Notes: generated from the sequence alone by a model not told the origin. Shown: positions 24,339-33,452, counted from the stretch's first letter. The stretch is 64,000 nucleotides of DNA from Epilithonimonas hispanica (GCF_003385395.1 NZ_QNUG01000013.1:39548-103547); one strand, 5' to 3'. Numbers and translations: made by a program.

Positions 24339-24961
24339 ATGAAAAAACTTTTACTCTTTTCTTTATTGATTATTTCCCAACTAAGTTTTGGACAATTTGA
24401 TAATCTTCCTGAAAAAACGGCATATTTCAAACCTCCTTCTAGTTGGACAACTCCTTGTTCTTACATGAATTTTATAGATCCAGTTGTAACTATTGATTTT
24501 TATCCGCCGGGAAATCCAATGACTTCTGCTTGCAAAGGCTGTTACAAAATAACATACGCATTTAATAAAGCCTATGTCGAGTTTAATAACTGTAATTATA
24601 TTTCTGGGTCTCCAAATACAAATTATTTATACTACGCTCTGGAAACAGAAACAGACATTTTCTATGATTATCTGAGGGGCCAGTTTCTAATCCGCCCGCT
24701 TGTTTATTAGCCGTCAATAATCCATCTAAAAAAGTGGCAATTGTAAAGATTTTCCCCAATCCAGTTCAGGATTATGTGAACATAGAATCTGAAAAAAACT
24801 TCATAGCTTATGAAATCATAGATGGGAGTGGAAAATCAATTCTTAATAAAGATTTTAAAAGCCCGAAAATTGACATTAGTAATTTGAAGACTGGTGTTTA
24901 TTTTATCAAATTAAAATCGCTGAGCAACGAAACGAATGTTGTGAAATTTATTAAGAAATAA
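24339..24961 (+). pseudogene. T9SS-secreted protein gene broken by a frameshift
   Basis: Reading from ATG 24339 gives a signal peptide (MKKLLLFSLLIISQLSFGQ) and about 105 further residues, ending at a stop at 24708-24710. From about 24668 the +2 frame continues without stops (LSEGPVSNPPACLL...) into a clear T9SS type A sorting domain: IFPNPVQDYVNI, IIDGSGK, and a final ISNLKTGVYFIKLK...VVKFIKK ending at 24961. One extra base near 24665-24680 would restore a 207-residue protein with both ends. The gene is thus a frameshifted surface or secreted protein of unknown activity, or carries a sequencing error. Without the tail the product would not be exported by T9SS. Confidence 0.75.
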
Positions 24962-24987
24962 GTTTTCTGTTATTGATTTAAAATCCA

Positions 24988-24995
24988 TATATTTG
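24988..24995 (+). promoter_or_regulatory. -7 promoter element (TATATTTG) for secG
   Basis: Perfect TAnnTTTG match, 30 nt before the secG ATG. Confidence 0.5.
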
Positions 24996-25025
24996 CGCTT
25001 CAAAATTTATTATTAAGACAATACT

Positions 25026-25352
25026 ATGAGTTCAATATTTACGCTGTTTATGATTCTAATTATCATTGCTAGCATTTTATTAGTTATCATTATAATGGCT
25101 CAAAATCCAAAAGGTGGAGGTCTTTCTGGAACTTTTGGTGGTGCATCTGCTGCAAACTTTGGAGTACAGAGAACCAACGATTTTATGGAAAAAGCAACTT
25201 GGACTTTGGGAACGACTATTGTAGTTTTGATTTTCCTAAGTATCATTCTTACAGGAAAGCCATCGCAAGTAGCACCGTCGATTCCTACTCCTGCGAAATC
25301 TGAAGCGCCTGTTAAAAATACTCCAGCAAATCAAACTCCTGCTACTAAGTAA
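25026..25352 (+). CDS. secG: Preprotein translocase subunit SecG
   Basis: SecG is the small subunit of the SecYEG channel in the inner membrane and helps SecA-driven export. The 108-residue protein has two transmembrane helices (about 3-25 and 55-75) joined by the loop QNPKGGGLSGTFGGASAANFGVQRTNDFMEKATW, where the GGLS-x-x-FGG pattern is diagnostic of SecG. A Pro/Ala/Thr-rich tail follows, normal for Bacteroidota SecG. A -7 box sits 30 nt upstream and a strong terminator follows. Confidence 0.95.
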   Translation: MSSIFTLFMILIIIASILLVIIIMAQNPKGGGLSGTFGGASAANFGVQRTNDFMEKATWTLGTTIVVLIFLSIILTGKPSQVAPSIPTPAKSEAPVKNTPANQTPATK

Positions 25353-25374
25353 TTAAAAAATTATTTATAAATAT

Positions 25375-25403
25375 AAACGCTTCCCAATTGGAAGCGTTTT
25401 TTT
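25375..25403. terminator. Terminator of secG
   Basis: AAACGCTTCC/GGAAGCGTTT stem around CAATT, with a T-run. Confidence 0.85.
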
Positions 25404-25415
25404 GTTGATATTGTT

Positions 25416-26009
25416 TTAGCTTTTCACTAATTTCTCCTCATCAATGCATTTAGAAATCAGTTGATGGAAACAATCTCCCATATCGTCTGAAGCTCTGCAG
25501 ATAGCATTTTCTAACATATTGCGGACTTGTTTCTCGGTAACACCAGCTTCTGTCCAGCTCTTGCCTGATGTATGGGCATTAAGGATAAAAGGCATTATTC
25601 TATCGATTGCACAAGCAAAGATGGCATCTGGTGTTTTCTCTTCTTCGAACTCGATCCAAAGATTATAAAAATCTGATGAAAGAGGCTCATCCAAAATTCC
25701 GAATATGTTTTTGGCAGCTATTTTTTCTCTTTCGAATTTCCCTTTCATTCCTTCTTCATCAAAAAGAAAAGTATCTCCTGCATCTATCTCCACCAAGTCG
25801 TGAATGGAAAGCATTCTTATCACTCTTAATAGATTAATTTCTGTGTTGTTTTTGGCATAAGGATAAAGAATCTGTGCTAATACAACGATTTGCCAACTAT
25901 GTTCTGCTGTGTTTTCTCTTCGGGAATCGTCTGCGTTATAGTTTCTTCGGTTGACATTCTTCAAAGCATCTATGGCTAAGATGAAGTCTATTTCTTTTTG
26001 GATTTTCAT
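25416..26009 (-). CDS. HD-domain phosphohydrolase (YfbR/nucleotidase-like)
   Basis: A 197-residue protein of the HD superfamily. The metal ligands are visible: His37 in TAEHSWQ, His70-Asp71 in LSIHDLVEIDAGDTF, and Asp in ACAIDRIMPF near residue 138. Helical fold and size match the YfbR/HDDC2-type 5'-deoxynucleotidases, which release nucleosides from (deoxy)nucleoside monophosphates; the substrate here is unproven. It lies 12 nt downstream of pepE on the same strand, so the two form a small operon. Confidence 0.85.
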   Translation of the reverse strand: MKIQKEIDFILAIDALKNVNRRNYNADDSRRENTAEHSWQIVVLAQILYPYAKNNTEINLLRVIRMLSIHDLVEIDAGDTFLFDEEGMKGKFEREKIAAKNIFGILDEPLSSDFYNLWIEFEEEKTPDAIFACAIDRIMPFILNAHTSGKSWTEAGVTEKQVRNMLENAICRASDDMGDCFHQLISKCIDEEKLVKS

Positions 26010-26021
26010 TTTTTTTAAATA

Positions 26022-26714
26022 TTATAATTGAGTTCCAGCTTCGACTTCATAAGGTTCTTTTCCTGCTTCGAAGATTCTAGTAAGTTCTGTGCCTTCCACA
26101 GTAATTGAGTCATTAATCCTTCTAATCCAATTACCTTCTCTTAAGCCAACAACTTTGATGTTATTCTGAGTAAGAAATTCTTTTATCCGGGTTTCTCTAG
26201 TTTCTCCGTTGTGTTTGATTTCTGGATTGGGGTCGAGATAATGCGGGTTGATATTGAAAGGAACTAATCCCATACAATCAAAACTTGGCGGATAGACAAT
26301 CGGCATATCGTTGGTAGTTTTCATATTGATTCCTCCAATATTGCTTCCTGCACTACAACCTAGATAGGGTTTACCTGATTCTACATTTTGTTTTAAGAGA
26401 TTCATTAATCCAGACTCATGCAAAGTCTTTACTAAAAGAAATGTGTTACCTCCGCCGGTGAAAAAAGCTTGTGCTGAGTTGATGGCTTCAACTTTGTCTT
26501 CGAACTTGTGAAGGCCTTTGACATTGATATTGATTGTAGCGAAAAACTCTTTTGCTTTTGAAGTGTAATCCTCGTGTGAGATTCCGCCTGGTCTTGCGAA
26601 AGGGATGAAAATTAATTCATCAATTCCATTAAAAAGAATCTGGAGTTCCGGCTTGAGGTATTCTAAGTATTGTCCACCGAAGATTGTGGATGTGGATGCG
26701 AGGATGATGTTCAT
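26022..26714 (-). CDS. pepE: Peptidase E, alpha-aspartyl dipeptidase (S51 family)
   Basis: PepE hydrolyses dipeptides with N-terminal aspartate in the cytoplasm. The 230-residue length is close to the Salmonella enzyme. The triad is visible with the same spacing: Ser121 in GCSAGSN, Asp136 in TTNDMP, His158 in NPHYLD. FTGGGNTF (about 85-92) is the nucleotide-like glycine loop of the fold. It is the first gene of a pair with the HD phosphohydrolase. Confidence 0.93.
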   Translation of the reverse strand: MNIILASTSTIFGGQYLEYLKPELQILFNGIDELIFIPFARPGGISHEDYTSKAKEFFATININVKGLHKFEDKVEAINSAQAFFTGGGNTFLLVKTLHESGLMNLLKQNVESGKPYLGCSAGSNIGGINMKTTNDMPIVYPPSFDCMGLVPFNINPHYLDPNPEIKHNGETRETRIKEFLTQNNIKVVGLREGNWIRRINDSITVEGTELTRIFEAGKEPYEVEAGTQL

Positions 26715-26770
26715 TGGTTGATGTTAGATTGCAAATTTCGGGAATGTTATTTTAAAATGCTTTATAATGC

Positions 26771-26800
26771 CTCGCAGATTTTGGGGGGATTGGGCAGAAT
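26771..26800. repeat. CTCGCAGATT-type repeat fragment
   Basis: CCTCGCAGATTTTGGGGGGATTGGGCAGA resembles one arm of the hairpin at 47412-47476 and the fragment at 54241-54270. Lies in the 263-nt gap upstream of pepE. Confidence 0.4.
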
Positions 26801-26897
26801 TTTTTGTTTTGGAATGGGAAATATTGTTTTCGGATGTTCCAATATAGTTTTCGATACAGGTGCGAAACTATAACTTATAGTTGTAAGAATATAAATA

Positions 26898-26926
26898 AAA
26901 AACCTGCAGAGTACCTGCAGGTTCAA
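26898..26926 (-). terminator. Terminator of the TonB receptor/lipoprotein operon
   Basis: AACCTGCAG/CTGCAGGTT stem with an AGTAC-type loop and, on the minus strand, a T-run. It lies about 50 nt past the lipoprotein stop codon. Confidence 0.75.
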
Positions 26927-26977
26927 ATAATTTTTTGATTTGATATGAAGAAAAAAGAAATTTTCTAAATTAGGATT

Positions 26978-28168
26978 TTACAATCCAGCCCATCCGTTTG
27001 CCCAAGTTGGATTGGATGTTCCGTTACCTGCTCCTGTTGCATTAGCATTTTCTGTATAAGTTCCTGCAGCAGCTGGTTGCGCTGTAGATCCTGATGCAGA
27101 AGCAATAGTTACAGCTTTTGCAGTTACATTATCAAATTTGATATTAGTAAACTTGTTCTTGCCATTAAGTAAAGCAACAGACTCATCATGTTGAATTGTA
27201 ATAGCGTTAGCCCATCCTGAAAAAACGATATTATCTAATGTAGCACTAGTTCCTTCTCTAAAGATGTTTGTTCCTACACCTTCTGTATCACTAGTTGTAT
27301 AACCTATGAAAGTTGCATTTTTGATAGTTGGATTTGACAGTGGTGTTGCAGATCTATTTTTTGAATTGTTATCAGCTTCAATTCCTCTGTTTCCTACAGT
27401 TGCAGAAGTTCTTTTTGTGAAGATATTTGTAGCTGTGCCATTCCAACCTTCAGTCCAATCAACAGCATCATCGTCATTATTAACAGAAACGATATTGCTT
27501 ACGTTAACAGTTCCACCAAAGAATTCTATACCGTCATCAGCTCCATCTATAACTGATACTCCATCAATTTTCGTTTTGTTTCCAACACCAAACAAAGAAA
27601 GACCATTATACTCTTTAGAATCATTGAATCTCGCACCAGCGTATCTAATTTGTGTATAAGTAATAACTCCACTGTCATCATCAGCAATTGCACCTCCATA
27701 TGTTAAATTTGCAACTTCTGATGTTGCTGATCCACCTGCAGCTGCACTAGCATTGATTGGTGCTTTCCCACAAATTACGATACCACCCCAATCTGCTTTC
27801 TTAGCAGTTGTTGAAGAGAAAACTACCGGACTAGAAGCTGTACCATTAATAAAAATCTTACCTCCCTGTGCAACAGCAACATATGTAGATGTTCCACCAA
27901 CACAATTGATTTTTGTACCTGCAGGAATTGTAAGTTCTGCTCCATTATTTACGATAACAGCACCTGTCATTGTATAAGTTTTTGTAGCATCAAGAACTAG
28001 TTTATCTCCTGAATTAAGAGCAACTTTGAAGTTGTTAGGATCGATATTTACATTACTTGGGTTAGGAACAACTTCTGTATCATCATCAGATGAACAAGAA
28101 TTGAAAACAGTAACTGTAGTTAAAGATAATGTGCAGATGATTATTGCACTAGAAAAAAACTTTTTCAT
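26978..28168 (-). CDS. Surface lipoprotein with right-handed beta-helix, paired with TonB receptor
   Basis: A 396-residue lipoprotein. The signal peptide ends TVFNSC with Cys25 followed by SSDDD, the acidic pattern that in Bacteroidota directs lipoproteins to the cell surface. The body has many short beta repeats typical of a parallel beta-helix (GAVIVNNGAELTIPAGTKI, GGIVICGKAPI, LSLFGVGNKTKIDGVSVIDGADDGIEFFGG, VNNDDDAVDWTEGW), ending in WANGWAGL. Its gene is 29 nt downstream of a TonB-dependent receptor. Such pairs are common in Flavobacteriia, and the lipoprotein is thought to capture the ligand for the receptor, but the ligand is unknown. Confidence 0.8.
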   Translation of the reverse strand: MKKFFSSAIIICTLSLTTVTVFNSCSSDDDTEVVPNPSNVNIDPNNFKVALNSGDKLVLDATKTYTMTGAVIVNNGAELTIPAGTKINCVGGTSTYVAVAQGGKIFINGTASSPVVFSSTTAKKADWGGIVICGKAPINASAAAGGSATSEVANLTYGGAIADDDSGVITYTQIRYAGARFNDSKEYNGLSLFGVGNKTKIDGVSVIDGADDGIEFFGGTVNVSNIVSVNNDDDAVDWTEGWNGTATNIFTKRTSATVGNRGIEADNNSKNRSATPLSNPTIKNATFIGYTTSDTEGVGTNIFREGTSATLDNIVFSGWANAITIQHDESVALLNGKNKFTNIKFDNVTAKAVTIASASGSTAQPAAAGTYTENANATGAGNGTSNPTWANGWAGL

Positions 28169-28197
28169 TTCGATTTATTTTTATAGATTGATTGTTA

Positions 28198-30741
28198 TTA
28201 AAATTTATATCCTACATTGACTCCGATAATTTGCCCTCTTTTAAAATTGTAGGTTTCTGAGTTTAGTAAGTTTTGTTGAACTCTTTTGATTTCAGGATTT
28301 AAAAGGTTTTTGAGAGATATTCCAAAATCTATATTGTTTTTGAATCTTAGTTTAGCTGTAAAATCCAACATATTGATAGGTTTCTGCTCTATATTACCAC
28401 TTCCTAAAGATCCAATTGAATATATATAACTTCCTACATAAGAATAAGAGGCTACTAAATCCAATTCGCTTCCGCTATTCCATTTATGATTAAGTCCTAA
28501 ATTGGCATTACCTACAAAATCTGCTGCACCTTGTAATTTATCATCTTTGGTGTCAAAACTTACAGTAAATAAACTATTTCCTGAAAGCGGATTATAGGTA
28601 TCTTTTGCCACCTTATCTGCGTCCAATTCTGCTTTAGAATTCATATATGTTGCATTAATGAATGTGTAAAGTTTTGAACCATTTCCAAAGTTGAAAATAT
28701 CTTTTCTGAGTTCTGCTTCTATCCCATATACATAAGCCCAATCACCAGCATTAAGGTAAGATAAGAACTGGTCCGAAGAATTGATAAGTGTTCTGGAAAT
28801 AGGATTTTGAATGTATTTTCCGAAACCAGATAATGAAATAACTTCACCCGATTTTGGAAAATATTCCCATTTTAAATCTAAATTATTATTATCTGAAGGT
28901 TTTAAGTAGTAATTTCCTTGTGTTGTTTCTGTAACATCTACATAGATGTAAGGTGCCATTTCCTTTAACTGTGGTAAAGTATAAGTTCTTGAAGCAGCTA
29001 ATCTAATGTTTTGTTTATCATTAATAGAGTATTTTAAATTGAAAGCAGGCAAGAATTTGTTGTAAACTTTTTCAATTTCGTTAATTGGAGTATAATAATT
29101 AACATTCCATTCTATAAATTGTCTAACACGATCATATCTGACACCTAACTGTGCCATAAATTTATCAGAAAATTTGTAATCCACATTTGCAAACCCAGAA
29201 TTAACATCCTGATTACCATTATAAATTATAGGCTGTAATTCTGTTGCAAGCCCAAAACTACTTGTAATATCAAAAAGACCTTTTGCATAATTATAAGAAT
29301 TGAAAATAGCATCAACATTATTTGGATCCGTTATTCTAATAGGGTCAGAAAGATCATTTCTCCATTTGAAATCCATTTGTCTTGACAAAAACTTTCTTTC
29401 TTTGAAACGTCCTTGATATCCAAATGCAATTTTTGTTTGGTCATTCAAGTTATAATTGAAAGTAATATTACCCGTGTATTCTTTATCATCTAGATTATCA
29501 AAATAGCGGTTATTAAGACCAGCTTCTCTTGTTGCACTGTAAGTGCCATCATCATTTCTTACCAAGGTATTAGTAATCCTATCTGGTCTCTGACTATTAA
29601 GATAATTGTACCCAGCAATCCAGTTGATCGAGAATTTATCCGTCAGTTTATGATCTCCACCTAATTGATTGACCAAAGTATTGGTTACTTTATAATCAGC
29701 TCTTCTTACGTATGCGCCACCATTCTCTGCATAATCTCTAATTTGTCCTTCATAGATTTTTGCTTCCTGATTAGTAGAGTGGATATAATTTGTAATCCAT
29801 TTTAACTGATGATTGGAATTAATTCTATAGAACAAGTTCAACATCCCTGTTGTATTGGTTGTATAAGAATATTTCTGAACTTTTTGATAGTTTTTAAACA
29901 TCGTTTCTCTACCAAACTGCCCTTCAGAACCTTCTCTGTAGGTAAAATCATTATTAAAACCAGCATAAGCATAGGTATTAAGTCTTCCTTGTTCTCCAAT
30001 TTTGAAAGACTTACCCATTTGTAGATTCAGCCCTGTATTGATAGGCATTGTCATAGATGGACCAAAAGCATCTTTGAAATTCCATCTTGTTTTATAATTG
30101 TACGCACCTAGAGGATTAGCTGGAACTTTTATAACTTTGGTTCCAAAATAGTTAGGGCCGTCTTGTAATAAGAACTTATCTGTTTTAGAATTTTGAAGGT
30201 TGTAACCACTGTCCATCCCTAAGGTGATGAAACCTTTACCAGAATATTCTTTGGAAACGATATTGATATTAGCTCCACCAAAATCTCCCATCAATCTTGG
30301 ATTGAAAACCTTTTCCAAAGATATGTAATCTATGATATCTGTTTTCAGTAATGACAAATCGATGTTTTTGTTTTCCGGGTCATCTGACGGAATTGGCAAT
30401 CCGTTCATAGTAGTTGCATTATAACGGTCTAATAAACCTCTTACAGAGATTGTATTTCCACCTTCTTGTTTTACAGTTCCCGTAGCTTTGGTCACAGCTG
30501 TAGCGACATCACCAACACCTTGTTTGGACAACTGAGCCGCTCCTACTCTTTCGATAATCTCAGCTGATTTTCTTTGAGTAGCAATGATGTTGGATTCTGT
30601 ACTTTTTTTAGTATTACCGATGATTTTTACCTCATCAATTTTCTTTTCACCCTTTATAGTATCTTGGGTAGATTGTGCCAACAATGCTGTAGTTGACATA
30701 CAAAGAAACAAAGCACTGATGCTGATTGTTTTTGCTTTCAT
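28198..30741 (-). CDS. TonB-dependent outer-membrane receptor
   Basis: An 847-residue outer-membrane transporter: signal peptide (to about residue 22), a TonB-box-like KIDEVKIIG (33-41), a plug domain (about 55-170, with GGNTISVRGLLDRYNATTMNGLPIPS) and a 22-strand barrel ending in the aromatic IIGVNVGYKF. There is no N-terminal carboxypeptidase-like domain, so it is not a classical SusC. It forms an operon with the following surface lipoprotein. The ligand is not obvious. Upstream on the minus strand (30852-30876 region) three TTAAC-like words spaced 8 and 11 nt apart could bind a regulator. Confidence 0.9.
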   Translation of the reverse strand: MKAKTISISALFLCMSTTALLAQSTQDTIKGEKKIDEVKIIGNTKKSTESNIIATQRKSAEIIERVGAAQLSKQGVGDVATAVTKATGTVKQEGGNTISVRGLLDRYNATTMNGLPIPSDDPENKNIDLSLLKTDIIDYISLEKVFNPRLMGDFGGANINIVSKEYSGKGFITLGMDSGYNLQNSKTDKFLLQDGPNYFGTKVIKVPANPLGAYNYKTRWNFKDAFGPSMTMPINTGLNLQMGKSFKIGEQGRLNTYAYAGFNNDFTYREGSEGQFGRETMFKNYQKVQKYSYTTNTTGMLNLFYRINSNHQLKWITNYIHSTNQEAKIYEGQIRDYAENGGAYVRRADYKVTNTLVNQLGGDHKLTDKFSINWIAGYNYLNSQRPDRITNTLVRNDDGTYSATREAGLNNRYFDNLDDKEYTGNITFNYNLNDQTKIAFGYQGRFKERKFLSRQMDFKWRNDLSDPIRITDPNNVDAIFNSYNYAKGLFDITSSFGLATELQPIIYNGNQDVNSGFANVDYKFSDKFMAQLGVRYDRVRQFIEWNVNYYTPINEIEKVYNKFLPAFNLKYSINDKQNIRLAASRTYTLPQLKEMAPYIYVDVTETTQGNYYLKPSDNNNLDLKWEYFPKSGEVISLSGFGKYIQNPISRTLINSSDQFLSYLNAGDWAYVYGIEAELRKDIFNFGNGSKLYTFINATYMNSKAELDADKVAKDTYNPLSGNSLFTVSFDTKDDKLQGAADFVGNANLGLNHKWNSGSELDLVASYSYVGSYIYSIGSLGSGNIEQKPINMLDFTAKLRFKNNIDFGISLKNLLNPEIKRVQQNLLNSETYNFKRGQIIGVNVGYKF

Positions 30742-31025
30742 TTTAGATTTTCTTTTTTCTTCGTTGCCAAAGAAATCATTTCGAAAGCGTTCGGATTGTA
30801 TAATAATTTTTAAATAATCTTTAATTAAGCATTACGAAAATCTAGATTATGTTAAATGAAGTTTAACAGGTTAATACTTTTTAAAAATCTGTTCATTATT
30901 TGTTAAATTTGCAATAGATAGTTTTATCTGTAAAAATCATAAAAAACAATTAAAACACTAAAAATCAAATATTTAAAAATCTTAACAGTCATTAATATTT
31001 GATTTTTCCCAAAATTTGCACTGAA

Positions 31026-31580
31026 ATGGACTTTACAAAAGCTTTAGAAATATTACAATCCGGCGGAACCATACTTTATCCAACAGATACTATTTGGGGA
31101 ATCGGGTGTGACGCAACCAATCCGGACGCCATCAAAAAGATATTTGACATCAAAAAAAGAGAGCAAAACAAATCTCTTATTATATTAGTAGAGTCCGAAA
31201 AAAGACTGCAGGATTTGGTAGATGTACCGGAAATGGCTTGGCAAATCATCGACCTTAGCGAGAAACCCGTAACAATAGTTTATGAAAATCCGAAGAATCT
31301 TCCCAAAGAATTATTGGCAGAAGACGGAAGCGTCGGAATCCGAATTGTGAAAAATGATTACTGCAAAAAGCTGATTTCAAAACTCAACAAACCTTTAGTC
31401 TCAACCTCAGCTAATTTGAGTGGACAAAAATCTCCTATGAAGTTTTCGGACATTTCTGATGAGATTAAAAATTCTGTTGACTATACAGTAGAAGACAATC
31501 ACGACAAGGTTTCGGAATTTTCTGCTTCATCTGTTATCAAAGTTTGGAACAACAACCAGATTAAAATCCTTCGCGAATAA
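31026..31580 (+). CDS. L-threonylcarbamoyladenylate synthase
   Basis: This Sua5/YciO/YrdC-family enzyme makes threonylcarbamoyl-AMP from Thr, bicarbonate and ATP, the first step of tRNA t6A modification; TsaE in this window acts later in the pathway. The 184-residue single-domain protein has GGTILYPTDTIWGIGCDATN (about 14-33), IKKREQNKSLIILV with the ATP-binding K-R-x-x-x-K-S (about 46-60), and PLVSTSANLSGQKSP (about 128-142). I start at ATG 31026; the TTG 27 nt upstream precedes an AAAATTTGC promoter-like box that overlaps it. It is divergent from the TonB receptor gene. Confidence 0.93.
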   Translation: MDFTKALEILQSGGTILYPTDTIWGIGCDATNPDAIKKIFDIKKREQNKSLIILVESEKRLQDLVDVPEMAWQIIDLSEKPVTIVYENPKNLPKELLAEDGSVGIRIVKNDYCKKLISKLNKPLVSTSANLSGQKSPMKFSDISDEIKNSVDYTVEDNHDKVSEFSASSVIKVWNNNQIKILRE

Positions 31581-31590
31581 AAAAACCAGC

Positions 31591-31626
31591 GGATGACCTT
31601 TTGCAAGACCATCCGCCGGAAAATAA
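31591..31626. terminator. Hairpin after the threonylcarbamoyl-AMP synthase gene
   Basis: GCGGATG and CATCCGC pair, extended by CC/GG after one mismatch. The T-run is on the minus-strand side only, so termination of the plus-strand gene is less certain. Confidence 0.5.
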
Positions 31627-31867
31627 ACTATGAAAAAAAACTACTTTTTGTATTTACCATAATCTCAAAAAGAATACCGCTCATATTTTCGTAGCAAAAT
31701 GTCTGATTTTCAATAATTAAAATAAAATCAAAAGACAAAAAGTCTTGAAATTCAAAAAAAAATGAATTTGATATTTTTAATACCTAAGACAAAATTTCGA
31801 AAAAACTTATCTTTGCGGATGATTAGCAAACTATGAAAGAGTTTATTATTCTATCAAAAGTTTTTCA
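31627..31867. other. Non-coding stretch between tsaC-like gene and cca
   Basis: Part of a 428-nt gap. A TATCTTTG -7 box lies at 31808-31815. A ten-codon frame starting at about 31630 (MKKNYFLYLP) is too short to credit. The rest is AT-rich without recognisable signals, and a hairpin repeat follows at 31868-31969. Confidence 0.45.
31808..31815 (+). promoter_or_regulatory. -7 promoter element (TATCTTTG), probably for cca
   Basis: Perfect TAnnTTTG match. The transcript to cca would have a leader of about 190 nt that carries the inverted repeat at 31868-31969. Confidence 0.45.
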
Positions 31868-31969
31868 AACCACATAGCCACATAGAAATATTAGTATCAA
31901 ATTAAAAACGTAATTAATAACTTCTATTTTTCCTTTTAAATTAAAAGACAACTATATGCCTATGTGGTT
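31868..31969. repeat. 102-nt element with 18-nt terminal inverted repeats
   Basis: AACCACATAGCCACATAG at the left end matches the reverse complement of CTATATGCCTATGTGGTT at the right end with two mismatches. The middle is AT-rich and non-coding. It sits in the cca leader region. Confidence 0.6.
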
Positions 31970-32008
31970 GCAATATTTTAAATTCAATTTCACTACTTAT
32001 CAGTTTTA

Positions 32009-33439
32009 ATGTTCATCAACCTCAAACAAAATAAAAACTTTAAACTATTCAAAATCATTTCTGAAGTCGCTGGCAGAAACGGACAATCTGTTTATGCCGT
32101 TGGCGGATTCGTAAGAGACTGGCTGATGAAAAGAAAAGCGCCAACCGACATCGATTTTGTTACAGAATCCAGCGGAATAGAGCTTGCAGAAAGCATTGCC
32201 AAAGAAATTGACCCCAAAACAAAAGTCGCAGTTTTCAAAACTTATGGAACAGCAATGTTTCGATACAAGGATTTGGAACTGGAATTTGTGGGCGCCAGAA
32301 AAGAAAGTTACAGCGAGGATTCTAGAAAACCGTCTGTGGAAATCGGAACTTTGGAAGACGATCAAAAACGCAGAGATTTTACCATCAACGCTATGGCAAT
32401 TTCTCTCAACAAAGATAATTTCGGAGAATTGATTGACCCATTTGGCGGAATGCAGGATTTGTCTGACAAAATCTTGAGAACACCTTTGGAACCTCATCAA
32501 ACCTATTCCGATGACCCATTGAGAATGATGAGAGCTATTCGTTTTGCAACGACCTTAGATTTCGAAATTGAAGAAAATTCTTTGCAAGCGATCAGAGAGG
32601 AAGCGGAAAGAATGAAAATAGTTTCGATGGAACGCATTATGGTGGAGTTTAACAAAATAATGCTTTCCGACAGACCATCAAAAGGTTTAAAGTTATTAGA
32701 AGAAACTTCCCTACTCGATTATATTCTTCCGGAATTGACGGCATTGAAAGGCATCGAAGATATTGATGGACAAACACATAAAGATAATTTCTACCACACG
32801 TTAGCCGTTGTAGATAATATTTCTGAAAATACGGATAAACTCTGGTTGCGCTGGTCAGCTTTACTCCACGATATTGGGAAAGCGCCGACTAAAAAGTTTG
32901 TAGAAGGAATTGGCTGGACTTTCCACGGTCACGAGTTTGTGGGTTCTAAAATGATAAAATCGATTTTCAAAAGGCTGAAACTTCCGCTTGGGCAAGAACA
33001 GAAATATGTCGAAAAACTGGTAAGAATGCACGCCCGTCCAATTGCTTTGATTACGGATGATGCTTCGGACTCCGCACTCAGAAGGTTACTTTTTGATTCA
33101 GGTGAAGACTTGGAAGACCTTTTCACGCTTTGTAAATCTGATATAACAACCAAAAATTATTCAAAGCAAGCTCGTTTCAAAAAGAATTTCGAATATGTAG
33201 CGCAAAAGATAAAAGAGGTTGAAGAAAAAGATCAAGTTCGAAATTTTCAACCACCTATTTCCGGAGAAGAAATTATGGTAATGTTCAATCTGAAACCCGG
33301 AAGAGAAATCGGAATTCTGAAAGAAAAAGTGAAGGAAGCTATTCTGGAAGGCGAAATCAAAAATGATAAAACGGAAGCCAGAGATTTTGTAATTGCTGAA
33401 GCTTCTAAAATTGGACTTGATTATAAAAATAAACAGTAA
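32009..33439 (+). CDS. cca: CCA tRNA nucleotidyltransferase with HD domain
   Basis: This class II nucleotidyltransferase adds or repairs the CCA end of tRNAs. The 476-residue protein has the catalytic GGFVRDWLMKRKAPTDIDFVT segment (about 32-52; Asp-x-Asp metal ligands), the RRDFTINAMAI motif C (about 116-126), the primer/NTP-selecting DDPLRMMRAIRFA (about 168-180), and a C-terminal HD phosphohydrolase domain (LLHDIGKAPTK near 287, FHGHEFVGSKM). The combination corresponds to the flavobacterial PcnB/Cca-like form. A glycosyltransferase gene follows after only 13 nt. Confidence 0.92.
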   Translation: MFINLKQNKNFKLFKIISEVAGRNGQSVYAVGGFVRDWLMKRKAPTDIDFVTESSGIELAESIAKEIDPKTKVAVFKTYGTAMFRYKDLELEFVGARKESYSEDSRKPSVEIGTLEDDQKRRDFTINAMAISLNKDNFGELIDPFGGMQDLSDKILRTPLEPHQTYSDDPLRMMRAIRFATTLDFEIEENSLQAIREEAERMKIVSMERIMVEFNKIMLSDRPSKGLKLLEETSLLDYILPELTALKGIEDIDGQTHKDNFYHTLAVVDNISENTDKLWLRWSALLHDIGKAPTKKFVEGIGWTFHGHEFVGSKMIKSIFKRLKLPLGQEQKYVEKLVRMHARPIALITDDASDSALRRLLFDSGEDLEDLFTLCKSDITTKNYSKQARFKKNFEYVAQKIKEVEEKDQVRNFQPPISGEEIMVMFNLKPGREIGILKEKVKEAILEGEIKNDKTEARDFVIAEASKIGLDYKNKQ

Positions 33440-33452
33440 AAACCATAACCAT

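Noticed and set aside
31630..31662. Ten-codon frame (MKKNYFLYLP) as a leader peptide for cca
   Set aside because: No competing hairpins, no run of codons for one amino acid, and it lies upstream of the probable promoter.
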